In this document: piece by piece, positions 26,030-34,700 of the stretch
Numbering within the stretch: position 1 is the first letter of the stretch
Layout of the letters: the number at the start of each line of letters is the position of its first letter
NCBI RefSeq assembly: GCF_002259605.1
Contig: NZ_MWWR01000004.1
Coordinates: forward strand, 62,001-126,000
Length of the DNA: 64,000 bases
Reading direction: 5' to 3'
DNA from: Pseudoscardovia radai
GTDB lineage: Bacteria; Actinomycetota; Actinomycetes; Actinomycetales; Bifidobacteriaceae
The notes under the pieces: generated by a model
What the model was told of the DNA's origin: nothing
Database searches by the model: none
What the model saw: only the letters and a program-made list of their open reading frames with translations
Made by a program: the position numbers and the translations under genes

Positions 26030-27511
26030 ATGGCACAGAACGAAAGCACCGACAAGAAGGCCAACATCGGCGTCGTCGGACTCGCGGTGATGGGGTCGAA
26101 CCTCGCCCGCAACCTCGCGCACCACGGCAACACCGTGGCCGTGTTCAACCGCACCTACGCGCGCACCGAGACGCTGATCAAGGAGCACGGCTCCGAAGGC
26201 GAGTTCATCCCCGCCAAAACCATCGAGGAGTTCGTCGCCAGCCTGTCCAAGCCGCGCACGGCCATCATCATGGTCAAGGCCGGCGCTCCGACGGACACCA
26301 TGATCGAGGCCCTCGCCGACGCCATGGAGCCGGGCGACATCATCGTGGACGGCGGCAACAGCTTCTACCAGGACACCATCCGCCGCGAGAAGGCCATCCG
26401 CGCCCGCGGCCTGCATTTCGTCGGCTGCGGCATCTCCGGCGGTGAGGAGGGCGCGCTCAACGGCCCGTCCATGATGCCCGGCGGCACCGAGGAATCGTGG
26501 AAGACGCTCGGCCCGATTCTCAAGTCCATCGCGGCCGTGGCCGAGGGCGAACCGTGCGTGACCCATATCGGCACCGACGGCGCCGGCCACTTCGTCAAGA
26601 TGGTGCATAACGGCATCGAATACGCCGACATGCAGCTCATCGGCGAAAGCTACGACCTGCTGCGCCGCGGCCTGGGCATGACCCCGCAGCAGATTGGCGA
26701 CGTGTTCGACGAGTGGAACAAGGGCGACCTCAACTCCTACCTCGTCGAGATCACCTCCGAGGTGCTCCACCAGACGGACGCCAAGACAGGCAAGCCGTTC
26801 GTGGACATCGTGGTGGACAAGGCCGGCATGAAGGGCACCGGCACGTGGACCGTGCAGACCGCGCTCGGCCTGGCCGTGCCCGTCACCGGCATCGCCGAAG
26901 CCGTGTTCGCGCGCGGACTGTCCGGCATGAGCGACCAGCGCGCCGAGAACGCCCGCACCCCGCTCGCCGGCCCGACCGGCGACCTCGGCATTGCGGACGC
27001 CGACAAGGCCGCGTTCGTGGAGGCCGTGCGCCAGGCGCTGTATGCGTCGAAGATCGTGGCGTATGCGCAGGGCTTTGACGAGATCCAGGCCGGCGCCAAG
27101 GAATACGGCTGGAACATCGACCTGGGCGCCGTGGCGCGCATCTGGCGCGGCGGCTGCATCATCCGTGCGAAGTTCCTCAACCGCATCTCCGAGGCCTACG
27201 ATAACGTGGCGGCCGGCAAGCAGGAAGCCTTCAGCTCCCTGCTGTTCGATGACTACTTCAAGGCCGCCGTGGAATCCGCGCAGGACGCGTGGCGCGAGGT
27301 CGTGGCGAAGGCCGCGCTCGCGGGCATCCCGGTGCCGGCGTTCTCGAGCTCGCTGTCGTACTACGACGGCCTGCGCTCGAAGCGCCTGCCTGCCGCGCTT
27401 ATCCAGGGCCAGCGCGACTACTTTGGCGCGCACACCTATGGGCGCGTGGACGAGCCGGGCGCGTTCCACACCCTGTGGAGCGGTGACCGCAGCGAGATCC
27501 AGACCGCGTAG
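26030..27511 (+). CDS. gnd: 6-phosphogluconate dehydrogenase (decarboxylating)
   Basis: A 493-residue protein starting at ATG 26030 after a GGAGG site. NADP-binding VVGLAVMGSNLARNLA at the start, FNRTYARTE as the NADP-specific loop, VDGGNSFYQDT, GCGISGGEEGALNGPS, catalytic HFVKMVHNGIEY, and C-terminal RAKFLNRISEAY and GQRDYFGAHTYGR, all family hallmarks. It oxidises 6-phosphogluconate to ribulose 5-phosphate, CO2 and NADPH. TAGAAT at 25981-25986 is a candidate -10 box. It works with zwf, opcA and pgl (30-34 kb) but is transcribed separately. A family 2 element and array A3 follow. Confidence 0.97.
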   Translation: MAQNESTDKKANIGVVGLAVMGSNLARNLAHHGNTVAVFNRTYARTETLIKEHGSEGEFIPAKTIEEFVASLSKPRTAIIMVKAGAPTDTMIEALADAMEPGDIIVDGGNSFYQDTIRREKAIRARGLHFVGCGISGGEEGALNGPSMMPGGTEESWKTLGPILKSIAAVAEGEPCVTHIGTDGAGHFVKMVHNGIEYADMQLIGESYDLLRRGLGMTPQQIGDVFDEWNKGDLNSYLVEITSEVLHQTDAKTGKPFVDIVVDKAGMKGTGTWTVQTALGLAVPVTGIAEAVFARGLSGMSDQRAENARTPLAGPTGDLGIADADKAAFVEAVRQALYASKIVAYAQGFDEIQAGAKEYGWNIDLGAVARIWRGGCIIRAKFLNRISEAYDNVAAGKQEAFSSLLFDDYFKAAVESAQDAWREVVAKAALAGIPVPAFSSSLSYYDGLRSKRLPAALIQGQRDYFGAHTYGRVDEPGAFHTLWSGDRSEIQTA

Positions 27512-27571
27512 TTGTGCGCGGGGCGCGTGAGTGCGCGTGGCGCGTGTGTGCGTGCGCGCGTGAGTGAGTGT

Positions 27572-27692
27572 CCGAAACCCATCCCACTGTTATCGATTCC
27601 ATAACAGTGGGATGGGTTTCGGGCATTTTTCGACGATTTCGGGGCCGGAATCGTGGATTTCTGTCCGGAAGTCGTACCACTGTTCCGGGGAG
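27572..27692 (+). repeat. Family 2 palindrome with three arms
   Basis: Arms 1 (27572-27593) and 2 (27601-27622) form a perfect 22-bp hairpin with a 7-nt loop. Their core reads CCCATCCCACTG against CAGTGGGATGGG, whereas the 14.7-kb copy reads CCCATCACATTG against CAGTGTGATGGG, so both arms changed together. Arm 3 (about 27661-27682) is more diverged. TCGTGGATT lies in the core. Confidence 0.88.
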
Positions 27693-27718
27693 GAGCCCGC
27701 GCACTCGCGGATTTGGTT

Positions 27719-28271
27719 AACAGTGGCTCTCACTGGCACTGGGGCGACCAGCGAGAGGGACTGTTGGCGGGGGAATCGTTGGGAATAGGCCGATTCCTTT
27801 CCAACGGTGTCTCTCGCTGGCACGGTGCTGACCAGTGAGAGGGGCTGTTGGCGCAAAAGGCCAGCAATCCCAACGCACATCTCGCTAACAGTGGCCTTCG
27901 CTGGCACGGTGCCGACCAGTGAGGGCCACCGTTGCCGGGGAAGGCTAGTGTTTGCAACGATGGCTTGGTTAACAGTGGCCTTCACTGGCACGGTACTGAC
28001 CAGTGAGAGGGACTGTTGGCGCAAAAGGCCAGCATTCTCAATGAGCATCTCGCCAACGGTGGCCTTCACTGGCACGGTACTGACCAGTGAGGGGGACTGT
28101 TGGCGGGGAAGGCCAGCAATTCCAACGAGCATCTCGCCAACGGTGCCTCTCGCTGGCACGGCGTTGACCAGTGAGAGCCACCGTTGCCGGGAAAGGCTAG
28201 TGTTTGCAACGATGGCTTGGTTAACAGTGGCCCTCACTGGCACTGGGGTGACCAGTGAGGGCCACCGTTGC
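27719..28271 (+). repeat. 84-bp hairpin array A3, seven units
   Basis: Units start at 27719, 27803, 27887, 27971, 28055, 28139 and 28223, each exactly 84 bp after the last. Several left arms read CCTTCGCTGG or CCTTCACTGG opposite CCAGTGAGGG, giving G.U pairs on the + strand. Linkers fall into two classes (CGCAAAAGGCCAGCA-type and GGGGAAGGCTAGTGTTTG-type). The array ends about 25 bp before the TATGAT box of acyP. Confidence 0.92.
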
Positions 28272-28323
28272 CGTCGCGCCAGCGCGCCACGTCGGTATGA
28301 TAGCTGCGGAGGAGGTCAGTGCC

Positions 28324-28725
28324 ATGGATCGAATTCGTCGGGGCTATCGTGGCGCCGCATCTCGCGAGACCGCGCCTGCCGAGCAGACCGATTGCACCGA
28401 GCCGTCCGCCGAGCAGACCGATCCGCAGACCTACGGCGACGGAGTTGTGCGCAAACATATCGTGGTCACGGGGCTTGTGCAGGGAGTGGGGTTCCGCTAC
28501 GAAACGCTGCGCCGCGCCCGCCGCATCGGCGTGGTCGGATGGGTGCGCAATTGTATGGATGGCTCGGTGGAGCTTGAGGTGCAGGGCGAGCCGCTGCGCG
28601 TTGCGAGCATGATCGAGTGGCTGTGGCAAGGGCCGGAGTGGTCTCGTGTCGACGATGTCACCGTCGAATCCATCCCGCCGCTCGGCCGCCTCGAAGCCGA
28701 ATCCACCTTCATTGTGACCCGCTGA
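28324..28725 (+). CDS. acyP: Acylphosphatase
   Basis: A 133-residue protein starting at ATG 28324 with a strong GGAGGAGG site. TATGAT at 28296-28301 is a probable -10 box immediately upstream, placing transcription start near the Shine-Dalgarno. The acylphosphatase domain fills residues 44-133: HIVVTGLVQGVGFRYETLRR has the phosphate-binding Arg, and GWVRNCMDGSVELEVQG has the catalytic Asn. The first 42 residues (TAPAEQTD and SAEQTDPQ repeats) are an unusual acidic/Thr-rich extension to an enzyme normally of about 90 residues. It hydrolyses acyl phosphates in the cytoplasm. Confidence 0.93.
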   Translation: MDRIRRGYRGAASRETAPAEQTDCTEPSAEQTDPQTYGDGVVRKHIVVTGLVQGVGFRYETLRRARRIGVVGWVRNCMDGSVELEVQGEPLRVASMIEWLWQGPEWSRVDDVTVESIPPLGRLEAESTFIVTR

Positions 28726-28780
28726 ATGTATGAACGCTTCCCCCGAAATTTAGATTCAAGATGCTTGCTTGATATGCTTC

Positions 28781-28810
28781 CATATTGTAGGGATTCATAT
28801 TGTAGGGATT
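28781..28810 (+). repeat. 15-bp tandem duplication in an AT-rich island
   Basis: CATATTGTAGGGATT occurs twice head-to-tail at 28781-28795 and 28796-28810. The surrounding 28730-28880 is markedly AT-rich compared with the window. It precedes the two paralogous membrane proteins and could hold their promoter. Confidence 0.7.
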
Positions 28811-28874
28811 GTTTTCGGAGACTATCCGTAGTGGAAGTAGCATTTTCTGAAATCTCTGGAGATCGTGAATTCAA

Positions 28875-29420
28875 GTGCTAACAAAAAGTTTTCAAGATGC
28901 AGTGGATTTTCCGCCACCCGCCTCCCCACGCCATAGGGTGCGCCGCATCGTTATCGCAATCGTAGTCATCGCCATCATCTACGCCGTGGCGTGGGGCGCG
29001 GCGTATGCGCGACTCGGCGGACTGGATGATGACAACAATGCCGTGTTCACCGACGCAAGCGTGGCATATGGCATCGCGCAGACCCTGCAGGAACAACTGG
29101 AGGCATGCCCGGCGGCCGCGGGGTCCAGCGCTTTCGACGATGGCGAGAATCCGCTTGATTCCAGGCCTGAGAGCCTTAGCAGCCATATCAGTCCTGCGGT
29201 GTGGAGCATGGTTGCGCAGAACCGTCGCATCCAGGCGGTGACATCGCGCAATCTCGCGGCGGAGGCGCGGTTGTCGGCCTATTCGGCGAGTCTGCTTGAG
29301 ACGATGCACGCCAACGGATGCCGGATTCACGTCGAGGAATCTGTGACCTCTTTCAATGGTGCCGCCGACACGATTGCCTTCGACAATGGCGCCGCCGATG
29401 GGTCTGAAGACGGGAGGTGA
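28875..29420 (+). CDS. One-pass membrane protein of unknown function, paralogue 1
   Basis: A 181-residue protein from GTG 28875 (GGAG lies 13 bases upstream, a weak site; the true start is uncertain). The short cytoplasmic N-terminus ends in Arg residues before one helix (IVIAIVVIAIIYAVAWGAAYA). The external part carries two cysteines (LEACPAA and NGCRIHV) separated by about 70 residues. No family is recognised. It shares topology, the two-cysteine plan and positions with the next gene, whose start region overlaps this stop, so the pair is a tandem duplication in one operon. Confidence 0.68.
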   Translation: MLTKSFQDAVDFPPPASPRHRVRRIVIAIVVIAIIYAVAWGAAYARLGGLDDDNNAVFTDASVAYGIAQTLQEQLEACPAAAGSSAFDDGENPLDSRPESLSSHISPAVWSMVAQNRRIQAVTSRNLAAEARLSAYSASLLETMHANGCRIHVEESVTSFNGAADTIAFDNGAADGSEDGR

Positions 29421-29425
29421 GCGCC

Positions 29426-29920
29426 ATGTCTGGAACAACGTCTGAAAAGAACGAAGACGCCACGATGTCCGGGATCCGCGCAAACGCGCCGGCTTCGATG
29501 CCGGCGCCCGACCGCCGTCGTCCCCATGCCGTCCGTCGTTGGATTCTCGGCATCGTCATCGTGCTTCTCGCGGCCTATGCGGTCTGCTACGGCGTGGTCG
29601 TGGCGCGTTTTGCACAGGACTTGGCATCGTATCGGGAATACTGGGCGGCATATGAGCCGGCTCAGCAGGCGGCGGAGGAATTCGCACCCGTCCTGGAACA
29701 ATGCGAGGGGGCCAGGGAGCCTGTTGCCGCGCCGGAACGGATCGAGAGATCAGGCATTGCCGATGCGCGGCCGTCCCTGTGGCTCGGCACGTTGGTGTCG
29801 CAAAACGCCACGATGGGCAAGGATCTGGCGGTGCTGAAGGATTCCACCCGCGCCGCCGTGTGGTTCGTCGACGGCGGGCAGGCCGCGATAACCGAGTACG
29901 GTTGCGACGCGACGGTCTGA
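29426..29920 (+). CDS. One-pass membrane protein of unknown function, paralogue 2
   Basis: A 164-residue protein starting at ATG 29426 after GGGAGGTGAG; in-frame GTG 29417 overlaps the previous stop and is a less likely start. Arg-rich DRRRPHAVRRW precedes the helix ILGIVIVLLAAYAVCYGVVV. The external domain has cysteines in VLEQCEGA and TEYGCDATV and a RPSLWLGTLVSQNATMG block comparable to SPAVWSMVAQNRRIQ in paralogue 1. Function unknown; a disulfide-stabilised extracytoplasmic domain is inferred. The next gene (pgl) is convergent. Confidence 0.7.
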   Translation: MSGTTSEKNEDATMSGIRANAPASMPAPDRRRPHAVRRWILGIVIVLLAAYAVCYGVVVARFAQDLASYREYWAAYEPAQQAAEEFAPVLEQCEGAREPVAAPERIERSGIADARPSLWLGTLVSQNATMGKDLAVLKDSTRAAVWFVDGGQAAITEYGCDATV

Positions 29921-30052
29921 TGCCGCGTCGCAACCCCGCCTGTGCGCGCTAGACACGCGTCTCAGTCCGCGCTAGCCCCGCCCACGCTTGCGGAGGCCCG
30001 CTCCGCCCGCGTGGGCGCGCCGACCGCCCGCCCGCGCCCGCGCCCGCGTGCC

Positions 30053-30925
30053 TTAGTCGAGAAGGTGCTGCTGGGAGGAGAAGGCCTCGCGGTCGATCAT
30101 CCACAGGGTCTGGTGGCGGCCGGCGGCGAAGGAGCTCGGGATATCCGGGTCGCCCGGGTGGTCGATGGCGGAATGCACGGCGTCGGCCTTGGTCAGGCCG
30201 GACGCGACCATCCACACGTAGCGCGTGGACTGGATGAATGGCAGCGTCAGGCTCAGGCGCAGCGGCGGCATCTTGGGGGAGTGGCTCACGCCGGTCACGC
30301 GCACATCCGGGTCATGCACCTGCATGGCGTGGTGATGCGGGAACAGCGAGGCGAAATGCCCGTCGGGGCCCACGCCGAACAGCGCGATGTCGAGCACCGG
30401 GTTGTCCTTGCCGGCGAGGGCCTCGCGCAGCTCGTCGTTATACGTCTGCGCCGCGGCGTCGAGGATCTCGTCGTTCGTGCGCGCCGGCGCCACGTCGGCC
30501 TCCTGGCGCGTGCGGGTGTCGGCTGGCATCTCGTGGATGTTCTCCTCGGGCAGCAGGCCGTTGCGCACCAGCGAGTCGAGCCACGCCTCGCGCGCCTGCT
30601 TGGCGTTGCGATCGTCGGAATCCTTCTGCACGAAGCGCTCGTCGCCGAACCAGAAATGCACGCGCGGGAACTCGATGATGCCCTGCGCGGTGTTCTCGCT
30701 GGCCGCACGCAGCACATCGATGCCGGTGCCGCCGCCCGTGAGGGCCACGTCCACGCGCTCCTGCTTGGTCAGCAGGTCGCTGATCTTGAGCAGAAGACGC
30801 GTCGCCACCGCGGTGACGAGGATCTTCTTGGTGGGGTAGATCACCATCTCGCGGCGCGCGAGGGCGTTCTTCAGATCGCCTTCGTCGTCATCGGTGGTGT
30901 TGATGTAAAAAGTAGAATCGCTCAT
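30053..30925 (-). CDS. pgl: 6-phosphogluconolactonase
   Basis: A 290-residue protein starting at ATG 30925, nine bases after GGGAGA. DevB/Pgl motifs: VDVALTGGGTGIDVLRA, FPRVHFWFGDERFV, LFGVGPDGHFASLFPHH and the C-terminal GVSHSPKMPPLRLSLTLPFI. It hydrolyses 6-phosphogluconolactone, the step between Zwf and Gnd. It lies downstream of zwf-opcA on the same strand but is separated by 370 bp and a strong terminator, so it is a distinct unit. Confidence 0.95.
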   Translation of the reverse strand: MSDSTFYINTTDDDEGDLKNALARREMVIYPTKKILVTAVATRLLLKISDLLTKQERVDVALTGGGTGIDVLRAASENTAQGIIEFPRVHFWFGDERFVQKDSDDRNAKQAREAWLDSLVRNGLLPEENIHEMPADTRTRQEADVAPARTNDEILDAAAQTYNDELREALAGKDNPVLDIALFGVGPDGHFASLFPHHHAMQVHDPDVRVTGVSHSPKMPPLRLSLTLPFIQSTRYVWMVASGLTKADAVHSAIDHPGDPDIPSSFAAGRHQTLWMIDREAFSSQQHLLD

Positions 30926-31200
30926 TCTCAATCGTCTCCCGGTCTGTTCGACCGTCTGTATTCGTATTCCTATGTATTCCTGTGTTCCGTTGCTTGCCAG
31001 GGTGCGCGTGGCCGCGTGGCGAGGGCCTGGGGCCGCGTGACGCCCGCGCGTGGCAAACGACTGCCGTTCACCATGCTAATGCCCGCCCATAACCGGCGCG
31101 CTTTTGCGCCGTCGGCATACGATTTTCCCTCGACACGATGTTCGCGCCCCGCCTCGCGGACGGCATTCGGGTACGGCGCTGTGCAGACGGCGCCCCTGTA

Positions 31201-31259
31201 CACACAACAAAACGCCGGCGGCGCGAACCGCGATTCCGCGGCGGCGCCATCCGGCGTTT
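31201..31259 (-). terminator. Terminator of the zwf-opcA operon
   Basis: Outer arms AAACGCCGG (31210-31218) and CCGGCGTTT (31251-31259), with inner GGCGC/GCGCC and CCGCG/CGCGG stems. On the minus strand it is followed by TTTTGTTGTG. It sits 37 bp after the opcA stop. The rest of 30926-31295 shows no gene. Confidence 0.88.
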
Positions 31260-31295
31260 CGCATATGGCGGGCGGAAGGGTGCGGCCCGGCGCGC

Positions 31296-32240
31296 CTACG
31301 GGCGCTGCACGAGGTCCCAGCCCTTGTCGACCACCTCGGCGTAGATCTCGTCGGGGTCGAGGCGGCGCAGCTCCTCGCTCAGGCAGTCCTCGAGCGTGCG
31401 GCGCGGCACCGACATGATCTGCGGCTTCTGGCCCGGCAGCGTGATGATGCATTTGTCTTCGTGCGGGCGTTCCAGCGTAATCTCGCCATCGTCGCGCACC
31501 AGCCGCACGCCGGTCACCACCTCGCCGTCCGGATCGGTTTCGAGGGTCACGGGCACGTGCAGGAACAGCGCCATCCACGCGGCGAGCAGATACGCTGGCA
31601 GATAGTTCGGACCGGCCGTCACGGTGGCGCTGCGCACCGGCGTGTACGGCGGGCGGTCCAGCATCGAGGCCACGAGGCCGCGCCACACGGTCAGGCGCGT
31701 CCAAGACATATCGGTGTCCTCGGGCATGCGGTTCTCGCGCAGTTCGGCGAAGGTGGCGGCGGGGGAGTCGCTGCGCAGCGCGTCGGTGACGCGGGCCGTG
31801 GCCATGCGGCCCAGCGGGTCGGCGGCGGGGTTGAGCGGCGGGTTCGTTGGCCACCACGCCACGATGGGCGCGTCGGGCACAAGCAGCGGCATGACGAGCG
31901 TGTCGAGGTGGTCGTTGAGGCCGCCGTGCGGGCGCAGCACGATGCATTCGCCGGCGCCGGCGTCGGCCCCGAAGCGCACCTCCGCGTCGAGCGGATGGCA
32001 GGAGCCGTCATCGTTGAGGATGGGCGTGCGCGAGCTCGACGGGACGATGACGATGACGCGGCACGGATGCTCGCGGCTCGCGGCGTTCGCGGTTTCGAGC
32101 GCGTTCTCGAGCTCCTTCTCGCCCGTGCTGATGAGCAGCGTCAGGACGCGCGTCTGCGCGGCCTCGCCCCGCTCCTCATGCAGTTCGTTGATCTTGAGCG
32201 AGATCTCGGACGTCGTGCAATCGGGAAGTTCAACAATCAT
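31296..32240 (-). CDS. opcA: Glucose-6-phosphate dehydrogenase assembly protein OpcA
   Basis: A 314-residue protein starting at ATG 32240, overlapping the zwf stop. It matches OpcA in actinobacteria: N-terminal ISLKINELHEERGEAAQTRV, VLTLLIST, HPCRVIVIVPS, PDAPIVAWWP and C-terminal EDCLSEELRRLDPDEIYAEV. OpcA is needed for assembly or activity of Zwf in actinobacteria and cyanobacteria. The ATGA overlap implies translational coupling and near-equal production. Confidence 0.95.
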   Translation of the reverse strand: MIVELPDCTTSEISLKINELHEERGEAAQTRVLTLLISTGEKELENALETANAASREHPCRVIVIVPSSSRTPILNDDGSCHPLDAEVRFGADAGAGECIVLRPHGGLNDHLDTLVMPLLVPDAPIVAWWPTNPPLNPAADPLGRMATARVTDALRSDSPAATFAELRENRMPEDTDMSWTRLTVWRGLVASMLDRPPYTPVRSATVTAGPNYLPAYLLAAWMALFLHVPVTLETDPDGEVVTGVRLVRDDGEITLERPHEDKCIITLPGQKPQIMSVPRRTLEDCLSEELRRLDPDEIYAEVVDKGWDLVQRP

Positions 32241-33898
32241 GGCATCCTCCACATCCTGCCGTCGCGGGCGAGCATCTCGTCCGCCTCCTTCGGGCCCCAT
32301 GTGCCAGCGCGGTACGGCTGCGGCTGGCCGAGCGTGGCCCAGTACTCCTCGATCGGGTCGAGGATCTCCCACGAGAGCTCCACCTCGCGGGTGGTGGGGA
32401 ACAGCGGCGGGTCGCCGAGCAGCACGTCGAGGATCAGGCGCTCGTAGGCCTCCGGCGACGCCTCCGTGAAGGAGCTGCCGTAGTTGAAGTCCATCGACAC
32501 GTCGCGCACCTCCATGGCGGTGCCCGGCACCTTGGCGCCGAAGCGCAGCGTGATGCCCTCGTCGGGCTGCACGCGGATCACGATGGCGTTCTGTCCCAGC
32601 TCGCGCGTGGCCGTCTGCTCAAACGGCAGATGCGGGGCGCGCTTGAACATGACGGCGATTTCCGTGACGCGCTTGCCCAGGCGCTTGCCCGTGCGAAGGT
32701 AGAACGGCACGCCAGCCCAGCGGCGCGTGTCGACGTCGAGGCGGATGGCGGCGTAGGTCTCGGTGCGCGAGTTCGGGTCGATGCCCTTCTCGTCCAGGTA
32801 GCCGATCACCTTCTCGGAGCCCTGCCAGCCCGTGGCGTACTGGCCGCGCGCCGTGTGATGCGCCAGGTCCTTCGGCACGCGCACGGCGGAGAGCACCTTC
32901 GTCTTCTCGGCGGTCAGGTCGCTCGCCTGGAAGGAGACGGGCTCCTCCATGGCGGTGAGCGCCATGAGCTGCAGCAGGTGGTTCTGGATCACGTCGCGCG
33001 CGGCACCGATGCCATCGTAGTAACCCGCGCGGCCGCCGATGCCGATGTCCTCGGCCATCGTGATCTGCACGTGGTCCACGTAGTTCGCGTTCCACACCGG
33101 CTCGAACATCATGTTCGCGAAGCGCAGGGCCAGCATGTTCTGCACGGTTTCCTTGCCCAGGTAATGGTCGATGCGGAACACCGAGCCCGGGTCGAACACG
33201 TCGGAGACCACGCGGTCGAGCTCCTTGGCGCTTTCGAGGTCGTGGCCGAACGGCTTCTCGATGATGACGCGGCGCCACGCGCCGGACGGCGAATGCGCCA
33301 GGCCGGAGTCGCGCAGCTGCTTCGACACCTGCGGGAACGCGCGCGGCGGCACCGACATGTAGAACGCGTGGTTGCCCTGCGTTCCGCGCTCGCGGTCGAG
33401 CTCCGACACGGTGTCTGACAAGCGCTGGAAGGCGGCGGGGTCGTCGAAGTTGCCCTGCACGAAGCGGATGCCGCCACTGAGGAAGCGCCACGTGGCCTCG
33501 TTGAACGGGGTGCGGGAATGCGCGCGCACGTTCTCCTCGACGAAGGCGGCGAACTGCTCGTTCGTCCAGTCGCGGCGGCCGAAGCCGACGAGGCCGAAGT
33601 TCACCGGGAGCAGGCCGCGGTTCGCGAGGTCATAGACGGCGGGGAGCAGCTTCTTCTTGGAGAGGTCGCCCGTGACGCCGAAGATGACCAGCGAGCACGG
33701 GCCCGCGATGCGGGGAAGGCGCAGGTCGCGCGGGTCGCGCAGCGGGTTGCGCCATCCCGCCGGCGGCTGCTGGTGCTGGTCGGAGGCGGGGGTGGTGGTT
33801 GAGGTGGTTTGGGTTGTGGCTTGGGTTGCGCCCTGAGCGGCCGAGGCGGTGGCGCCGCTTGGTGCGGCGTCGGACGGTGATGTTTGGGACTGTGTCAT
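32237..33898 (-). CDS. zwf: Glucose-6-phosphate 1-dehydrogenase
   Basis: A 553-residue protein starting at ATG 33898 after AAGGAGG. NADP fold VIFGVTGDLSKKKLLPA begins near residue 72; IIEKPFGHDLESAKELD and the active-site RIDHYLGKETVQN are intact. The first 60 residues are a Thr/Gln/Ser/Ala-rich tail not usual in Zwf. It oxidises glucose 6-phosphate to 6-phosphogluconolactone, making NADPH; with Pgl and Gnd the oxidative branch is complete in this window. Upstream (33899-34360) is gene-free and holds a short tandem repeat. Confidence 0.96.
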   Translation of the reverse strand: MTQSQTSPSDAAPSGATASAAQGATQATTQTTSTTTPASDQHQQPPAGWRNPLRDPRDLRLPRIAGPCSLVIFGVTGDLSKKKLLPAVYDLANRGLLPVNFGLVGFGRRDWTNEQFAAFVEENVRAHSRTPFNEATWRFLSGGIRFVQGNFDDPAAFQRLSDTVSELDRERGTQGNHAFYMSVPPRAFPQVSKQLRDSGLAHSPSGAWRRVIIEKPFGHDLESAKELDRVVSDVFDPGSVFRIDHYLGKETVQNMLALRFANMMFEPVWNANYVDHVQITMAEDIGIGGRAGYYDGIGAARDVIQNHLLQLMALTAMEEPVSFQASDLTAEKTKVLSAVRVPKDLAHHTARGQYATGWQGSEKVIGYLDEKGIDPNSRTETYAAIRLDVDTRRWAGVPFYLRTGKRLGKRVTEIAVMFKRAPHLPFEQTATRELGQNAIVIRVQPDEGITLRFGAKVPGTAMEVRDVSMDFNYGSSFTEASPEAYERLILDVLLGDPPLFPTTREVELSWEILDPIEEYWATLGQPQPYRAGTWGPKEADEMLARDGRMWRMP

Positions 33899-34144
33899 GC
33901 TCCTCCTTACGCGTTCCTGCGCGGCGGTGGCGCCGGACCGTCGGTGGCGCTGGGCCGATGTCGATGCGCGCCGCGTGCGACGGCCGCGGAATCGTATAGA
34001 ACTGCTGCCATACTATCAGCCGCGCCGCTCGTGGCGGAAGCGCGCGCCATACCGTGGAAGCCCTTTGTTTTCAACGATTTTCGCACCGTTATCGCTGGCA
34101 GCGTGACGCTATTGCGGGCTGTTTCCCATTATGGACTTCGTATT

Positions 34145-34320
34145 CCACGATTCACCCAGCGAATCGCGCCACTTTTCCATCGGTTCGCGCCATTTCATCG
34201 GTTCGCACACACCGTCGATTCGCGCTACCCCCCCCGATTCGCACACTCCGTCGATTCGCGTCGTTCCACCGATTCACGCATCCCGTCGATTTGCGCCGTC
34301 CCCGCCGGTTCGCGCCAAAT
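34145..34320. repeat. Degenerate CGATTCGCG tandem repeat upstream of zwf
   Basis: Eight or nine imperfect units of 15-21 bp share CCGTCGATTCGCG or CATCGGTTCGCGCC. Spacing is irregular and units drift. They sit 250-420 bp upstream of the zwf start, in the gene-free region 33899-34360, and could be a multi-site protein-binding region or simple replication slippage. Confidence 0.7.
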
Positions 34321-34360
34321 CGGCGCGCCCGCACCTTCCCTTCATATCCCCCGCCTTCAT

Positions 34361-34445
34361 AACAGTGTGATGGCTTGCGGACGAAAATCCACGATTCCCC
34401 CCCCCTCGAAATCGTCGAAAAATGTCCGTAAGCCATCCCATTGTT
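34361..34445. repeat. Family 2 palindrome with inverted core
   Basis: Outer arms are in the usual order (AACAGTGTGATGGCTTGCGG at left, CCGTAAGCCATCCCATTGTT at right). The core instead reads GAAAATCCACGATTCCCC then CGAAATCGTCGAAAAATG, the reverse complement of the core orientation at 3195, 8132 and 14757. Inversion between the two arms would explain this. Confidence 0.8.
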
Positions 34446-34478
34446 CCGGAGGGGAGATTGCCGTTCGCAAGCCGCCCC

Positions 34479-34612
34479 CACAGTGCCTCTCGCTGGTCGG
34501 TGGGGTGCCAGTGAGGGCCACTGTTGGGGGAGCTGGTGTTGGGAACACTGGCCTTTTTCCGCAAGGGTGGGTCTTGCTGGTCGCCCCAGTGCCAGTGAGA
34601 CTCACCGTTGCC
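34479..34612 (+). repeat. 84-bp hairpin array A4, two units
   Basis: Units start at 34479 and 34563, exactly 84 bp apart, 33 bp after the family 2 element. Loop side reads CTGGTCGGTGGGGTGCCAGT. Both flanking genes (zwf and the AbiEi-like gene) are on the minus strand, unlike the settings of the other arrays. Confidence 0.85.
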
Positions 34613-34700
34613 GATAGGGCGGCGGAGGAATCGTTGTGCCCTCCGCCGCCTCGCGTCATCGCGCCCCCGCCGTCCCTCGCACCGTCGCGCCCGCGCCGGA

